64,000 nucleotides of DNA from Oceanihabitans sp. IOP_32. Lineage in GTDB: Bacteria; Bacteroidota; Bacteroidia; Flavobacteriales; Flavobacteriaceae. Location of the stretch: positions 2,425,001 to 2,489,000 of the forward strand of contig NZ_CP040813.1 in the NCBI RefSeq assembly GCF_009498295.1, written 5' to 3'. Below are positions 37,453 through 46,513 of the stretch, one piece after another; the stretch's first letter is position 1; the number at the start of each line of letters is the position of its first letter. The position numbers and the translations under genes were made by a program. The notes beneath the pieces are model-generated. The model did not search any database, was not told the DNA's origin, and was given only the letters and a program-made list of their open reading frames with translations.

Positions 37453-39171
37453 ATGACAAAAATATCAAGAAAGCAGTACGCTTCAATGTACGGTCCTACT
37501 GCCGGAGATAAAATTCGTTTAGGAGATAGTGCCTTATTTGCTGAAATTGAAAAAGATCTTACCGTTTACGGTGAAGAAAATAAGTTTGGTGGTGGAAAGA
37601 CTATTAGAGATGGTATGGCACAGTCTGCTTCTCACACACGTGATGAAGGAGTGTTAGATTTAGTAATTACAAACGCTATTATTATTGATAGCTGGGGTAT
37701 TATCAAGGCAGATATCGGTATCAAAGATGGTAAAATCTCTGGTATTGGTAAAGCTGGTAACCCAGATACCATGGATGGTGTTACTTCTGGTATGAATATT
37801 GGTGCTTCTACTGAAGCTTTAGGAGGTGAAGGTCATATCTTTACTGCTGGTGCAATTGATGCGCATATTCACTTTATCTGTCCACAATTAATCGATACGG
37901 CTTTATACGGTGGTATTACAACTATGATTGGTGGTGGTACAGGTCCAAACCACGGTACTTTAGCAACTACAGTTACTCCAGGTGCATGGCACATGGAAAC
38001 TATGTTACAGTCTCTTGATGCTTTACCATTAAACTTCGGTTTATTCGGAAAAGGTAACTCGACTTCTGAAGCAGCTATTATCGAGCAAATTGAAGCAGGT
38101 GCTTTAGGTTTAAAACTTCACGAAGACTGGGGTTCTACGCCATCTGCAATCGATACTTGTTTAAGAATTGCCGATAAGTATGATGTTCAAGTAGCAATAC
38201 ATACTGATACATTAAACGAAGGAGGATACTTAGAAGATACTATCGAAGCTATCGGTGGTAGAACTATCCATACATTCCATACGGAAGGTGCTGGTGGTGG
38301 ACACGCTCCTGATATAATCAGTATTTCTGGTTTACCAAACGTATTACCATCTTCTACTAACCCAACTAGACCATTTACAGTTAACACTGCAGATGAGCAC
38401 TTAGATATGTTAATGGTATGTCACCACTTAGACAAGAACGTAAAGGAAGATGTTTCTTTTGCAGATTCTCGTATTCGTCCAGAAACTATTGCAGCAGAAG
38501 ATATCTTACATGATATGGGAGTATTCTCTATGATGAGTTCAGATTCTCAAGCCATGGGTAGAGTTGGAGAAGTGGTTTGTCGTACTTGGCAAACTGCCGA
38601 TAAGATGAAACAACAGTTTGGTTTCTTAGAAGAAGATAAAGGTAGCGGTAACGATAACTTTAGAATTAAGAGATACGTTGCTAAGTACACTATTAACCCG
38701 GCGATTTCTCACGGTATTAGTAACCACGTAGGTTCTATTGAGGCTGGTAAAATGGCAGATTTAGTAATGTGGAGACCAGACATGTTTGGTGCTAAACCAG
38801 AATTAATCATCAAAGGTGGTATGATTTTAGGTTCTAAGATGGGTGATGCTAACGCGTCTATTCCAACACCACAGCCTGTAATTTACAAGCCAATGTTTGG
38901 TTACTACGGTAAAGCTATGCAAGCGACTTCTGCATTATTCGTTTCTCAAATTTCTATCGAGAAAGGTATTGTTGAAAAATACGGTTTACAGAAGAAAGTT
39001 CTTCCAGTATTAAACTGTAGAGACCTTAGCAAAGCGGATATGGTACTTAACAGTGCTACACCACACATTGAGGTGAATCCAGAAACATACGAAGTTAAAG
39101 TTGATGGTAAAGCAATTACTTGTGAGCCTATCGATGTTGTGCCAATGGCTCAGAGATACTTCATGTTCTAA
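37453..39171 (+). CDS. ureC: Urease subunit alpha (catalytic)
   Basis: 572 residues; hydrolyses urea to ammonia and carbamate. Every nickel ligand is present: His138 and His140 (DAHIHF), carbamylated Lys221 (GLKLHEDWG), His250 (AIHTDTLNE), His276 ([15 protein letters not shown]) and Asp364 ([10 protein letters not shown]). The flap Cys323-His324 is in MVCHHL. So it should be a normal nickel enzyme. By hand count Asn is coded AAC 17 times and AAT 3 times, a strong expression bias. No ureD/E/F/G follows; a terminator comes next. Confidence 0.98.
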   Translation: MTKISRKQYASMYGPTAGDKIRLGDSALFAEIEKDLTVYGEENKFGGGKTIRDGMAQSASHTRDEGVLDLVITNAIIIDSWGIIKADIGIKDGKISGIGKAGNPDTMDGVTSGMNIGASTEALGGEGHIFTAGAIDAHIHFICPQLIDTALYGGITTMIGGGTGPNHGTLATTVTPGAWHMETMLQSLDALPLNFGLFGKGNSTSEAAIIEQIEAGALGLKLHEDWGSTPSAIDTCLRIADKYDVQVAIHTDTLNEGGYLEDTIEAIGGRTIHTFHTEGAGGGHAPDIISISGLPNVLPSSTNPTRPFTVNTADEHLDMLMVCHHLDKNVKEDVSFADSRIRPETIAAEDILHDMGVFSMMSSDSQAMGRVGEVVCRTWQTADKMKQQFGFLEEDKGSGNDNFRIKRYVAKYTINPAISHGISNHVGSIEAGKMADLVMWRPDMFGAKPELIIKGGMILGSKMGDANASIPTPQPVIYKPMFGYYGKAMQATSALFVSQISIEKGIVEKYGLQKKVLPVLNCRDLSKADMVLNSATPHIEVNPETYEVKVDGKAITCEPIDVVPMAQRYFMF

Positions 39172-39201
39172 TAACAGTTATCAATTTAATTGATAGAGTT
39201 T

Positions 39202-39249
39202 TAAAGCCATGTTGGTTGCTTGTAAAGAGTAACCAGCATGGTTTTTTTT
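39202..39249 (+). terminator. Terminator of the urease operon
   Basis: An about 18-bp stem with three G-U pairs (AAAGCCATGTTGGTTGCT against AGTAACCAGCATGGTTTT), a 7-base loop and a T-run of eight. It begins 31 bases past ureC, closing the operon with no further genes. Confidence 0.85.
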
Positions 39250-39290
39250 ATTAATCTAGATAGTAGATTTTATGCTGTTTTTAAAATGTA

Positions 39291-39334
39291 ATCCTAATTT
39301 AATTTTGAAATGTCGTTTTGTTAATTCGGTATAA
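39291..39334 (+). mobile_element. MITE remnant (two ends joined)
   Basis: CTAATTTAATTTTGAAATGT then CG is the left end of the ATACCAA element. It is followed directly by TTGTTAATTCGGTAT, which resembles the right end. The whole interior is missing, as if deleted between ends. Confidence 0.55.
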
Positions 39335-39667
39335 GATAGCTGTTTATTTGATTAAAAATACTGCTGTTTTTTTTGGGTTTGTAGCTTGATGCATTCCATG
39401 TAACTTTAATAACTATTTTTTTTGATAAAATGCGTGTTTTTGTGAATCGACCCCCTAAATTTATAGAACACTAAGAATTCAAATGTTGAAATGATATCTG
39501 CTTAGTTGTTAATTTTATAGTTTGGATGCCGTCTCCTGATTCTTTTAAATCAATATTGGCGGGTAACAAAGCCTATTGGCTTTTGGTGCTACAAATTATA
39601 CTAAACTAAGCCTACCCATAATGTTCATGATATTCTTGTTTCGAAATACTCTGAGGAAAGGCAAATT

Positions 39668-39829
39668 ATACCAATTTAGTTTTGAAATGTCGTATTATTA
39701 ATTTGAATTATTTTTTGTTCAGATGAGATAGAAAATCAAAGCATAGCCTGAGTTATGGTTTTATTTTATACCGAAATATGGGCGAAAAAGAAACAAATTA
39801 TATGCGGCATGACATGGCTAATTTGGTAT
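39668..39829 (+). mobile_element. MITE-like element, copy 3 (internal deletion)
   Basis: Both ends are intact: ATACCAATTTAGTTTTGAAA at the left and CATGACATGGCTAATTTGGT then AT at the right. Compared with copy 1 it lacks the block with GATTCACGAACTCGTT and part of the right interior. The remaining gap, 39172-39994, holds only this, the remnant at 39291 and the urease terminator. Confidence 0.75.
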
Positions 39830-39994
39830 AAAGTAAGTGTGTGCTAAAACTCGAGTTTGATATAATGTGAAGTATAGAGTTGTTTCCTTTTAAGTTATTA
39901 AACTTAGGGAATTTCAAATTTATACAAATCTGTGCAAAAATGTGAGGCCTCTTAAAATTTAGTGCTAGAATCGTATCGATACCATCCTCTTAAT

Positions 39995-40450
39995 TTACTT
40001 CACTCTTACATTGTCTGGAACTAACTTCGTATAATCTCCGTTGTTTCTTATTACATCTCTAATAATGGATGATGAGATATAAGATGTTTTAGCGGAAGTT
40101 AACAAGAAAACGGTTTCAATTGGTGCTAAATCCCTATTGGTGTGCGCTATGGCCTTTTCAAATTCAAAGTCAGCAGGATTACGAAGACCGCGTAATATGA
40201 ATTCCACATTAATATCTTTACAAAAGTCGACCGTCATCCCTTCGTAAGTCATCACTTTTATTTTAGGCTCATCGGCAAACGCATCTTTAATAAACTGTTT
40301 GCGTTCCTCTAAAGAGAACATGTATTTTTTATCTGCGTTTATACCTATAGCAACAATTATTTCGTCAAACAGGGTGATACCTCTTTTAATAATATCGTAG
40401 TGTCCTAAGGTGATGGGATCAAAAGATCCTGGGAATATGGCGCGTTTCAT
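39995..40450 (-). CDS. coaD: Phosphopantetheine adenylyltransferase
   Basis: Fourth step of coenzyme A synthesis. 151 residues, normal length. MKRAIFPGSFDPITLGHYDI holds the nucleotidyltransferase TxGH motif, and YISSSIIRDV is the matching ISSTxxR-type C-terminal motif. Transcribed with ddl upstream across a 100-base gap. Confidence 0.97.
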   Translation of the reverse strand: MKRAIFPGSFDPITLGHYDIIKRGITLFDEIIVAIGINADKKYMFSLEERKQFIKDAFADEPKIKVMTYEGMTVDFCKDINVEFILRGLRNPADFEFEKAIAHTNRDLAPIETVFLLTSAKTSYISSSIIRDVIRNNGDYTKLVPDNVRVK

Positions 40451-40550
40451 TGTTTATAAAGCCTTTACAGTTGTGAAAGGAGGGTTTTTAGTGATACTTA
40501 ATATCAAATATACACTTTTCTATCATGAAAAGTGTTTTTCGATTTTATAT

Positions 40551-41531
40551 TTAGTTTGAAAGAAGCGCAGTTTCAATGGCGTTTTCAAACAATTCTTCTA
40601 AGGTTATGCCTGCGGCTAAAGCTTGTTGGGGTAAAATACTCTCTTTAGTTAAACCAGGTACGGTATTTATTTCCAATAAGTGAGGCTCTCCATTTTTAAA
40701 AATATACTCGCTACGGCTAAAACCTTTCATTTTTAAAATTTCGTATACGTTTTTGGCTATTGTATTTACCTTTTTTTCTTGTTCTTTAGTTAATCTAGCC
40801 GGTGTGATTTCTTGAGATTCACCTAAATATTTTGCTTGGTAGTCGAAAAAATCATTGTCTGTAACTATTTCGGTTATTGGCAATACTTTTGTTTCTCCTC
40901 TGTAAGATATTACACCAACAGAAACCTCTATACCGTCTAAAAAAGATTCAATAATAATTTCATCATCTTCCTTAAAAGAATTTTGAATGGCACTTTGTAA
41001 GGTTTCTTTTTTATACACTTTGGTTATACCAAAACTACTGCCGGCTTTGTTTGCTTTAACAAAGCAGGGTAATCCCACTTTCTCTATTATAGCGTCTTCA
41101 TTTATGGGGTCGCCTAGGTTGAGATAAAACGATTCGGCAGTTTTAATACCATAAGGTTTAAGCACGCTTAAGCAATCACGTTTATTAAAAGTCACAGCAG
41201 CTTGATACATACCACTACTCGTATGTGGCATATTTATCAATTCAAAATAACCTTGCATAAAGCCATCTTCTCCAGGCGATCCATGAATGGCGTTAAAGAC
41301 ACAATCGAAGGTGATTTTTCTGTTTTTCACGGTCACCGAGAAATCGTTTTTATCAATGGGGTATTCGTTATGATCTGTGTCGACATAAACCCACTTATCT
41401 TTAAAAATGTGTATTCTATAAGCGTTGTATTTTTCTGGGTTTAGGGTTTCGAAAACCACGTTTCCACTTTTTAATGAGATTTTGTATTCACTAGAAAATC
41501 CCCCCATAATTATGGCTATATTTTTTTTCAT
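40551..41531 (-). CDS. ddl: D-alanine--D-alanine ligase
   Basis: Makes the D-Ala-D-Ala dipeptide for peptidoglycan. 326 residues, ATP-grasp fold: IIMGGFSSEYKISLKSG at the N-terminus, VKANKAGSSFGITKV and EIIIESFLDGIEVSVGVISY in the centre, and LLEINTVPGLTKESILPQQA at the end with the metal-binding Asn/Glu. Back to back with the PASTA gene. Confidence 0.96.
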   Translation of the reverse strand: MKKNIAIIMGGFSSEYKISLKSGNVVFETLNPEKYNAYRIHIFKDKWVYVDTDHNEYPIDKNDFSVTVKNRKITFDCVFNAIHGSPGEDGFMQGYFELINMPHTSSGMYQAAVTFNKRDCLSVLKPYGIKTAESFYLNLGDPINEDAIIEKVGLPCFVKANKAGSSFGITKVYKKETLQSAIQNSFKEDDEIIIESFLDGIEVSVGVISYRGETKVLPITEIVTDNDFFDYQAKYLGESQEITPARLTKEQEKKVNTIAKNVYEILKMKGFSRSEYIFKNGEPHLLEINTVPGLTKESILPQQALAAGITLEELFENAIETALLSN

Positions 41532-41643
41532 TGATGCTTAAATAAAATGTCCTTAAGACTAAAGTTTTATAATATACCGTTGGTAATAATAGTGAGGCTA
41601 AAATATCATATATATTGCGAAACAAAAAACAGTTCTGTTTTTA

Positions 41644-41652
41644 TATCTTTGC
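41644..41652 (+). promoter_or_regulatory. -7 element upstream of the PASTA gene
   Basis: TATCTTTGC, matching TAnnTTTG, 20 bases before the ATG at 41673. A TTG occurs 26 bases upstream, longer than usual. Confidence 0.45.
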
Positions 41653-41672
41653 GGTATTGAAAATTTTAAAAA

Positions 41673-42233
41673 ATGAACCTATTTAAATTCTTAGTAAGTA
41701 AAGTATTTTTAAAGCAAATTGCCTTGGCTGTAGTGGCTACGGTTGTTTTAGTTTTTTTGGCTTTAAAATGGCTAAAATCTTCTACTAATCATGGCGATTT
41801 TGAAACCGTTCCTCAACTTACCGGAAAATCTATAAGTGTGGCCGAAATTGAACTAAAAGAAAACAATTTAGTCATGCAAATTCAAGATTCTGCAAATTTT
41901 AATCCAGAATATCCTAAGTTCTCTGTTATAGAACAAGAACCTCCAGTTGGTGCAAAGGTTAAAAAAGGTAGAAAAGTATACATCACGTTAAACCCTTCAG
42001 GCTTCAGAAAAGTTCGAGTTCCCGATTTGTTAGAAAGCACTTTGAGGCAAGCGAAACCAACATTAGAGGCTCTGGATTTTAAAGTAGGAAAATTAACGTA
42101 TGTAGATAATATAGGTAAGGACATTGTACTGGGAATGAAACACAAAGGACAGACTATTTCGGCTGGTGATATGCTACCCAAAACAGAAACAATCGATTTA
42201 GTTTTAGGCAACGGCAGACAACCACAAAACTAA
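41673..42233 (+). CDS. PASTA-domain membrane protein
   Basis: 186 residues. A short cytoplasmic start, one membrane helix (IALAVVATVVLVFLALKWL), then two PASTA-like repeats: VPQLTGKSISVAEIELKENN and VPDLLESTLRQAKPTLEALD, each followed by a VxxxxPxxG-like strand region (EQEPPVGAKVKKGRKVYITL). PASTA domains bind peptidoglycan fragments. There is no kinase domain. Lies between ddl and an RluA-type gene, 40 bases before the latter. Confidence 0.88.
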   Translation: MNLFKFLVSKVFLKQIALAVVATVVLVFLALKWLKSSTNHGDFETVPQLTGKSISVAEIELKENNLVMQIQDSANFNPEYPKFSVIEQEPPVGAKVKKGRKVYITLNPSGFRKVRVPDLLESTLRQAKPTLEALDFKVGKLTYVDNIGKDIVLGMKHKGQTISAGDMLPKTETIDLVLGNGRQPQN

Positions 42234-42273
42234 TATGTAATTAAAACAGATCAATACGCATTGCTATATTAAA

Positions 42274-43311
42274 ATGAAAGACTACACACCACAATTGCCC
42301 GACGAGGATAATTTATACGAACATTATGCTTTTACGGTAGATAAAGGGCAAACTCCCTTACGTATTGATAAATACCTAATGAATTTTGTTGAAAATGCCA
42401 CTCGGAATAAAATTCAAGCCGCAGCAAAAAACGGCAGCATTTTTGTAAATGATAAAGCAGTAAAATCTAATTATAAAGTAAAACCTTTTGATGTTATAAG
42501 GGTTTTATTCACCCACCCACCTTTTGAAAACCTCTTGGTTGGAGAAGCTATGGATATTGATGTTGTCTTTGAAGATGACGAACTTTTAGTAGTTAATAAA
42601 CCAGCAGGTATGGTGGTGCATCCTGGGCATGGTAATTATTCTGGAACCTTAATAAATGGGTTAATCTACAGATTTGATAACTTACCAAATAATTCAAGTG
42701 AGCGCCCAGGTTTAGTACACAGAATTGATAAAGATACTAGCGGACTTCTAGTGGTTGCTAAAACTGAAAAAGCCATGACTCATTTATCTTTACAGTTTGC
42801 CGAAAAAACGAGCGAGCGTGAGTATGTTGCTTTAGTTTGGGGTAATGTAACAGAAGATGAGGGTACCATTGAAGGTAATATTGGAAGACATCCCAAAAAT
42901 CGATTACAAAACACCGTTTTTTATGGCGATGATGCCGAAAAAGGAAAACCCGCTGTAACACACTACAAAGTATTAGAACGTTTAGGTTACGTCACTTTAG
43001 TGTCTTGTAAATTAGAAACAGGGAGAACACACCAAATACGGGTTCATATGAAGCATATTGGGCATACCTTGTTTAATGATGTGCGCTATGGTGGCGAAAA
43101 AATACTAAAAGGAACCACGTTTACAAAATACAAACAGTTTGTAGATAATTGTTTTAAATTGTTGCCAAGACAAGCCTTACATGCCAAAACCTTAGGTTTT
43201 AAACACCCAAAAACAAATGAGTATATGCGCTTTGAAACTCCAATACCCCAAGATATGCAGTTGTGTATAGAGAAATGGAGAACCTATTCTAAGCATCAAG
43301 AAATGAGGTAA
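42274..43311 (+). CDS. RluA-family 23S rRNA pseudouridine synthase
   Basis: 345 residues. An N-terminal S4 RNA-binding domain (LRIDKYLMNFVENATRNKIQ, ending GSIFVNDKAVKSNYKVKPFD) precedes a catalytic domain with GLVHRIDKDTSGLLVVAKTE, where the Asp of HRID is the nucleophile, and CKLETGRTHQIRVHMKHIGH. S4 plus this architecture suggests an RluD-type enzyme acting on helix 69, but RluC cannot be excluded. Confidence 0.92.
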   Translation: MKDYTPQLPDEDNLYEHYAFTVDKGQTPLRIDKYLMNFVENATRNKIQAAAKNGSIFVNDKAVKSNYKVKPFDVIRVLFTHPPFENLLVGEAMDIDVVFEDDELLVVNKPAGMVVHPGHGNYSGTLINGLIYRFDNLPNNSSERPGLVHRIDKDTSGLLVVAKTEKAMTHLSLQFAEKTSEREYVALVWGNVTEDEGTIEGNIGRHPKNRLQNTVFYGDDAEKGKPAVTHYKVLERLGYVTLVSCKLETGRTHQIRVHMKHIGHTLFNDVRYGGEKILKGTTFTKYKQFVDNCFKLLPRQALHAKTLGFKHPKTNEYMRFETPIPQDMQLCIEKWRTYSKHQEMR

Positions 43312-44018
43312 TTTATTTAGACTGAATTTACCAGATCTAAAGCTTACGAATTCAAAACACCAAATGGCCTTTTACTTAATTGGCAGTTTATGCTTATGGA
43401 GCGTAGTTTATAAAACAAAGAAGAGACACATTGTTTTTCAAAATAACCTACTGCAAGCAGATTATGAGTGTTTTTCGAATTGATCATACCCCAAGAAAAA
43501 TCTTAAAAACAAATATTATACTATTAAAGCTTTGGCTTACAGTTCTGGATATAAAAGTAAAAGTGCTTATAATAGGGCATTAAAAACATGACGGCGAAAC
43601 CCCTTCAGAATATCGCATAGCCTGTAAACATTTAGCTCTATTTAAATATAACAAGAACCATTTCACGAAACTACGGGTATGTGCATCATACCATGCGAAT
43701 TTAAGAGCTTAGAACTAAGGCTTGAAAATCAAATAAATAAGTAGAAAAAAACCTTGAGGTATGAGTTGTTTTTTAACTCATTTTCGTGATGTTGACATGT
43801 TCTATCCTAAGGGTTTAAAAAACAAGCTGAATAATGTTGAAAAGTATAAATGACTTTATAAAAGTGCTAGGTATTATCCTGGTTATAAAGTTTTTAACTA
43901 TCAATTTCATTTATAAGTATATTATTAATAATTGTTAACTTCTATTTTTAATATGGATTAGTAATCGTAAATTTGAAATAAATTATAAAATATCTCTTAA
44001 CGGACTAAAATTGGACTT
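43312..44018. other. Noncoding gap with a gene remnant
   Basis: 707 bases without an intact gene. It holds the AraC remnant at 43490-43620. The rest is AT-rich with nothing recognised. Confidence 0.6.
43490..43620 (+). pseudogene. Remnant of an AraC-family regulator, C-terminal helix-turn-helix
   Basis: One frame reads KYYTIKALAYSSGYKSKSAY then NRALKT and a stop. Shifting by one base gives KHDGETPSEYRI straight after. Together they reproduce the AraC C-terminal pattern (IxxLAxxxGYxSxSxFNRxF followed by KKxxGxTPSEYR). The rest of the protein is gone, and no start is identifiable. A broken regulator, boundaries approximate. Confidence 0.7.
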
Positions 44019-44777
44019 ATGAAACTTGTCTTATCTCCTGCAAAATCTTTAGATTTTGAAACAAAAATACCAATCGATTATGCGACACAGCCTTCTTTTT
44101 TGAAGCAAGCTGCACTTATAAATAAATCTTTAAAAGACGAATCGCCTAAAAGCTTATCAAAACTTATGAAGATTTCAGATAATTTAGGGCAATTGAATTA
44201 TCAACGAAATCAAGACTGGCAGCTTCCGTTCACAAAAGATAATTCGCGTCAAGCCGTTTATGCCTTTAGCGGTGATGTGTATAGAGGCTTAGATGCCTAT
44301 ACCATTCCAAAAGATAAAATTGAAACACTACAAAACACCGTACGTATTCTTTCAGGTTTATATGGTTTATTAAAACCAACCGATTTAATACAACCGTACC
44401 GCTTAGAAATGGGCACAAAATACGCAGTAGGTAACAATAAGAACCTTTACGAATTTTGGAGAGACGATATTACCAAAGCATTAAATGAAGAATTGGAAGA
44501 CGACGAGGTGTTTTTAAACTTAGCGAGCAACGAGTATTTTAAAGCGATTGATACCAAAAAGTTAAAAGTTCCTGTGATAACTGCTAATTTCAAAGATTTA
44601 AAAAATGGTGAATATAAAATCATAGCATTTTATGCCAAAGCAGCGCGCGGTTATATGGCCCGCTATATTGTAGATACCAATGCCAAAACTATAGACGATT
44701 TAAAAGGATTTAATTACGAAGGTTATAATTTTAGCGACCCCCTAAGCACAGAAACCGAACTTGTTTTTATAAGATAA
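44019..44777 (+). CDS. yaaA: YaaA family protein (peroxide stress, UPF0246)
   Basis: 252 residues. MKLVLSPAKSLDFETKIPID, VRILSGLYGLLKPTDLIQPY with MGTKY, and KIIAFYAKAARGYMARYIVD are the family blocks. E. coli YaaA limits free iron and DNA damage during hydrogen peroxide stress, and the family has been linked to DNA binding. Stands alone after the long noncoding gap. Confidence 0.93.
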   Translation: MKLVLSPAKSLDFETKIPIDYATQPSFLKQAALINKSLKDESPKSLSKLMKISDNLGQLNYQRNQDWQLPFTKDNSRQAVYAFSGDVYRGLDAYTIPKDKIETLQNTVRILSGLYGLLKPTDLIQPYRLEMGTKYAVGNNKNLYEFWRDDITKALNEELEDDEVFLNLASNEYFKAIDTKKLKVPVITANFKDLKNGEYKIIAFYAKAARGYMARYIVDTNAKTIDDLKGFNYEGYNFSDPLSTETELVFIR

Positions 44778-44898
44778 ATTCAAGAGGCAAAAGTACCTTA
44801 AAGGTCTTGATTATGTCGCTATATTAAGATAGTTTTACAAAAATTATAAAATTTTCGGAATCGGATTACTATTAAAACAACAACATCAATAAAATAAA

Positions 44899-45627
44899 AT
44901 GTCTTACTACTTAATATTAGCGCTTCAAGGCTATTGTATCTATCATTTGTTAAAACATAGAAAGCAATACTATTGGATTTTTTTAATTGTTTTTATACCG
45001 GTTATTGGAAGCATTATTTATATCATCACACAGGTTTACAATAGACAAGATGTTAAGAAAGTAACCAGTGAAATCACAACCGTCGTAAATCCTACAAAAA
45101 GAATAAAGGATTTAGAAAAACAACTTGAGTTTTCAGAATCTTACCAAAATAGAGTTAATCTTGCCGATGCTTATTTAGAAAATAAAGATTATGATAGTGC
45201 GATTCCTTTGTACTTAAAGTCTATTGAAGGTAATCCTACCAATGATCTTTATGTTAAAAAGCAATTAATTGAGGCTTATTTTAATATTGAAGATTATAAC
45301 AATGTGGTCGTTTATGCCAAAAAAATAGAGAAGCATCCCGAATTTAATAAGTCAAGGTCACAATTTATATACGGCTTAGCATTGGAAAAAATCGGTGATT
45401 TTGAGCAGGCAGAAGCCAATTTAAGAGCCATCGATATTCGCTATTCGTTTTATAACGAACGATTAATTTTGGCCAAATTTTTAATAGATAGAAATAAAGA
45501 AGCTGAAGCCAAAGGTATTTTAGAAGAAATTATAAGCGAGTCTCTACACATGACAAAACCCAATAGAGCCTTGTTTAATACCACCATACAAGAAGTAGAA
45601 AAGCTTTTAAAAAGCCTAAATAAGTGA
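44899..45627 (+). CDS. TPR-repeat membrane protein
   Basis: 242 residues. Two N-terminal hydrophobic segments (YYLILALQGYCIYHLL and YYWIFLIVFIPVIGSIIYII) resemble the PLDc_N membrane module. They are followed by tetratricopeptide repeats: VNLADAYLENKDYDSAIPLY, KKQLIEAYFNIEDYNNVVVY and FIYGLALEKIGDFEQAEANL. Probably a protein-protein scaffold at the inner membrane. Convergent with the THX gene, 4 bases apart. Confidence 0.85.
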   Translation: MSYYLILALQGYCIYHLLKHRKQYYWIFLIVFIPVIGSIIYIITQVYNRQDVKKVTSEITTVVNPTKRIKDLEKQLEFSESYQNRVNLADAYLENKDYDSAIPLYLKSIEGNPTNDLYVKKQLIEAYFNIEDYNNVVVYAKKIEKHPEFNKSRSQFIYGLALEKIGDFEQAEANLRAIDIRYSFYNERLILAKFLIDRNKEAEAKGILEEIISESLHMTKPNRALFNTTIQEVEKLLKSLNK

Positions 45628-45631
45628 TGTT

Positions 45632-45766
45632 TTATTTAGGCTTGGCTTTATTACCAGCGCTAATTTTGCTTTCAACCGAAGGTTTCTTTTTAATTCGGGG
45701 TCTACGAGCACCAAAAGTGCCTCGATTTATTTTGCCGCGTTTTGTTTTTTTGTCACCTTTTCCCAT
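45632..45766 (-). CDS. 30S ribosomal protein THX
   Basis: 44 residues read on the minus strand: MGKGDKKTKRGKINRGTFGA, RRPRIKKKPSVESKISAGNK, AKPK. The MGKGDKKTKRGKI start, high Lys/Arg content and RRPRxKK core are those of Bacteroidota THX (bTHX), a tiny protein that sits in the 30S head. Too short for ordinary thresholds; a longer plus-strand frame over the same bases is its shadow. Confidence 0.93.
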   Translation of the reverse strand: MGKGDKKTKRGKINRGTFGARRPRIKKKPSVESKISAGNKAKPK

Positions 45767-45832
45767 AATAAAATTTATTTTTTGCTTAAATTTTAATATA
45801 CTCAATTTTAACTTAAAAGCCTAAAAAAAAAG

Positions 45833-46513
45833 CTGTTTAAACACGAGCATCCATATAAACCATTTATTTATAAAGATACTACAAAATTAATAGTGGGTAC
45901 CTTGCCACCGCCTCGCTTTTCTATTGGCGAGCTTCTAGAAAAGGATGTCGATTTTTGTTATGGGAGTTATTACAATTCATTATGGTTATTTATTGATAAT
46001 ATTCATGATTTAAATTTCCGTTATGATAATTCTATTGAAGCTGTCGAACAAAGAAAACATTTCTTAATAAAACATAAAATTGGAATTTGTGATATTGTAG
46101 AAAGTGCCGAACGTGAAAAGGTGGATGCCTCAGATTTAGGTTTGAAAAACATTAAATTACGCAATATTATTGGCTATTTAAATCAATATCCCAGGATTAC
46201 CACCTTGTTGTTTACTGGCGGAAATAGCAAAAATGGTCCCGAGTATTTTTTTAGAAAGCACCTCAAAGATTACAATATTAAATTAGAATTGCTCAATAAT
46301 GAAGTGCCTAGAGTCCATCAATTTAAATTACCAACCAACTTAAACCATAATGCACTCAAGGCCAGAACAATTAAAACGGTGTGCTTAACATCCAGCTCTG
46401 GAGCAGCAAATATTTCAATAAGCAGAATGCCTCTTTACAAACAGTTAAAAGCTACAAACCCTAAATTTAATACCTTCGATTTTAGAGTGATGCAGTATCG
46501 AGAGTTTCTTTAA
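45833..46513 (+). CDS. Uracil-DNA-glycosylase-like protein, non-ATG start
   Basis: About 226 residues. VGTLPPPRFSIGELLEKDVD then FCYGSYYNSLW resembles the N-terminal part of small DNA-glycosylase-like proteins, and LLFTGGNSKNGPEYFFRKHL and TVCLTSSSGAANIS could be later motifs. Coding similarity seems to begin upstream of the first GTG (45893): the frame FKHEHPYKPFIYKDTTKLIV is open back to a stop at 45809, and it contains no ATG, GTG or TTG. A CTG at 45833 behind a run of nine A is the best candidate start. A homopolymer sequencing error is the alternative. Family assignment is tentative. Confidence 0.6.
   Translation: MFKHEHPYKPFIYKDTTKLIVGTLPPPRFSIGELLEKDVDFCYGSYYNSLWLFIDNIHDLNFRYDNSIEAVEQRKHFLIKHKIGICDIVESAEREKVDASDLGLKNIKLRNIIGYLNQYPRITTLLFTGGNSKNGPEYFFRKHLKDYNIKLELLNNEVPRVHQFKLPTNLNHNALKARTIKTVCLTSSSGAANISISRMPLYKQLKATNPKFNTFDFRVMQYREFL

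Noticed and set aside
45624-45824. 66-residue plus-strand frame
   Set aside because: It is the shadow of the THX gene on the opposite strand.
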